NCBI RefSeq assembly: GCF_003202235.1
Contig: NZ_MASU01000007.1
Coordinates: 186,001-250,000, forward strand
DNA length: 64,000 nucleotides
Direction of reading: 5' to 3'
Origin: Prauserella flavalba
GTDB taxonomy: Bacteria; Actinomycetota; Actinomycetes; Mycobacteriales; Pseudonocardiaceae
Shown: positions 63,673 through 64,000 of the stretch, one piece after another
Layout: the number at the start of each line of letters is the position of its first letter
How positions within the stretch are numbered: position 1 is the stretch's first letter
The notes under the pieces: model-generated
Seen by the model: the letters and a program-made list of their open reading frames with translations, nothing else
The model's database searches: none
Told to the model about the DNA's origin: nothing
Program-made: the position numbers and the translations under genes

Positions 63673-64000
63673 TCAGGCGATGCCGAGCAGCTCCCTCGTG
63701 CGTGCCACGTCGTCGCTGATCTGCGCGACGAGCCCGTCGACGGTGTCGAACCGGACCTGCCCGCGCAGGCGGGCGACGAAGTCGAGCGCCACGTGCTGGC
63801 CGTAGAAGTCCTCGTCGACGTCGAGCACGAAGGCCTCGACGGTGCGTTCCCGCCCCGAGAACGTCGGGTTCGTGCCTACCGACACGGCGCCGGGCAGCCG
63901 CTCGTCCGGCTTGGTGGAGCGGACGAACCAGCACGCGTACACCCCGTCGGCGGGGATCGCGGCGAAGCGCGGCGCCGACAGGTTCGCCGTGGGGTAGCCG
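63673..64000 (-). CDS. ribF: Bifunctional riboflavin kinase/FAD synthetase, C-terminal part
   Basis: Only the last 109 codons are present; the gene continues past the right edge. The visible part is the riboflavin kinase domain: GYPTANL near the edge, GVYACWFVRS, AVSVGTNPTF, VEAFVLDVDEDFYGQ and VDGLVAQISDDVARTREL at the end. It phosphorylates riboflavin and makes FAD. ribF beside rpsO is the usual actinobacterial order. Confidence 0.95.
   Translation of the reverse strand, partial: GYPTANLSAPRFAAIPADGVYACWFVRSTKPDERLPGAVSVGTNPTFSGRERTVEAFVLDVDEDFYGQHVALDFVARLRGQVRFDTVDGLVAQISDDVARTRELLGIA

Overview
The window is about 72% GC by eye, with dense, frequently overlapping genes (many ATGA and GTGA stop/start overlaps), GTG and TTG starts, and a near-complete set of actinobacterial marker genes: mraZ, rsmH, an FtsL-like gene, pbpB, a PspA/PspM/ClgR stress module, type VII (ESX) accessory genes, ThyX, RNase J, FadD15-like and ArsA-like proteins. 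Gene content, the ESX accessory island and dispersed palindromes built on an AAGGCCACC core suggest a filamentous actinomycete of the Pseudonocardiaceae (Amycolatopsis, Saccharomonospora or Prauserella type). The family is an inference; no rRNA or tRNA gene is present to confirm it.

Layout. 1-5846: an esterase tail, a small membrane protein, then a mostly leftward group (NUDIX-PIN-like fusion, ROK sugar kinase, CxxC protein, ArsA-like ATPase, two START-like proteins, phosphoesterase). 5955-10442: FadD15-like acyl-CoA synthetase, then a TetR regulator divergent from a DrrAB-type ABC exporter. 10499-14877: start of the division and cell wall (dcw) cluster, pbpB, ftsL-like, rsmH and mraZ, with four MraZ boxes over the promoter and an mraW-type RNA hairpin. 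pbpB is followed by a convergent exporter gene, not murE. 15234-17488: ESX accessory operon (EspG-like, PPE/WXG-like, DUF3558 lipoprotein, small helical protein). 17751-22654: MoxR, DUF58 and transglutaminase operon. 22812-27246: DUF3040, DinB, methyltransferase, orphan ParA and Nei-type glycosylase. 27256-31097: amidohydrolase, a structured leader and pyrD, then a degenerate allophanate-hydrolase-like protein. 31301-36429: pspM, pspA, clgR, cinA C-domain, pgsA and rimO. 36493-47966: argA-like, secreted phospholipase A2, ftsK, plsC, EamA exporter, rnj, dapA, Ser/Thr kinase, ACT protein and thyX. 48092-56879: accessory stretch (RHH-like plus DUF4097 pair, large LuxR ATPase, MFS exporter, YcaQ-like protein, GNAT, GtrA, small membrane protein). 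56985-64000: TPR-like protein, dapB, M16 protease, pnp, rpsO, thpR, a HTH protein and the 3' part of ribF.

Regulation visible in the DNA. At least thirteen genes carry a TANNNT hexamer exactly 6-7 nt before the start codon, the pattern of leaderless transcripts. Four copies of one 24-25 bp inverted repeat with a 5-nt loop each lie between convergent genes and look like bidirectional terminators. The 332-nt gap before pyrD holds a 12-codon leader ORF whose very strong ribosome-binding site can be sealed by a perfect 10-bp helix, followed by a branched, terminator-like fold; this is the best candidate for an undescribed element. pnp has an Actino-pnp-type leader.

About 60 protein genes are called. 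Homology statements come from motifs and family knowledge, not from database searches.
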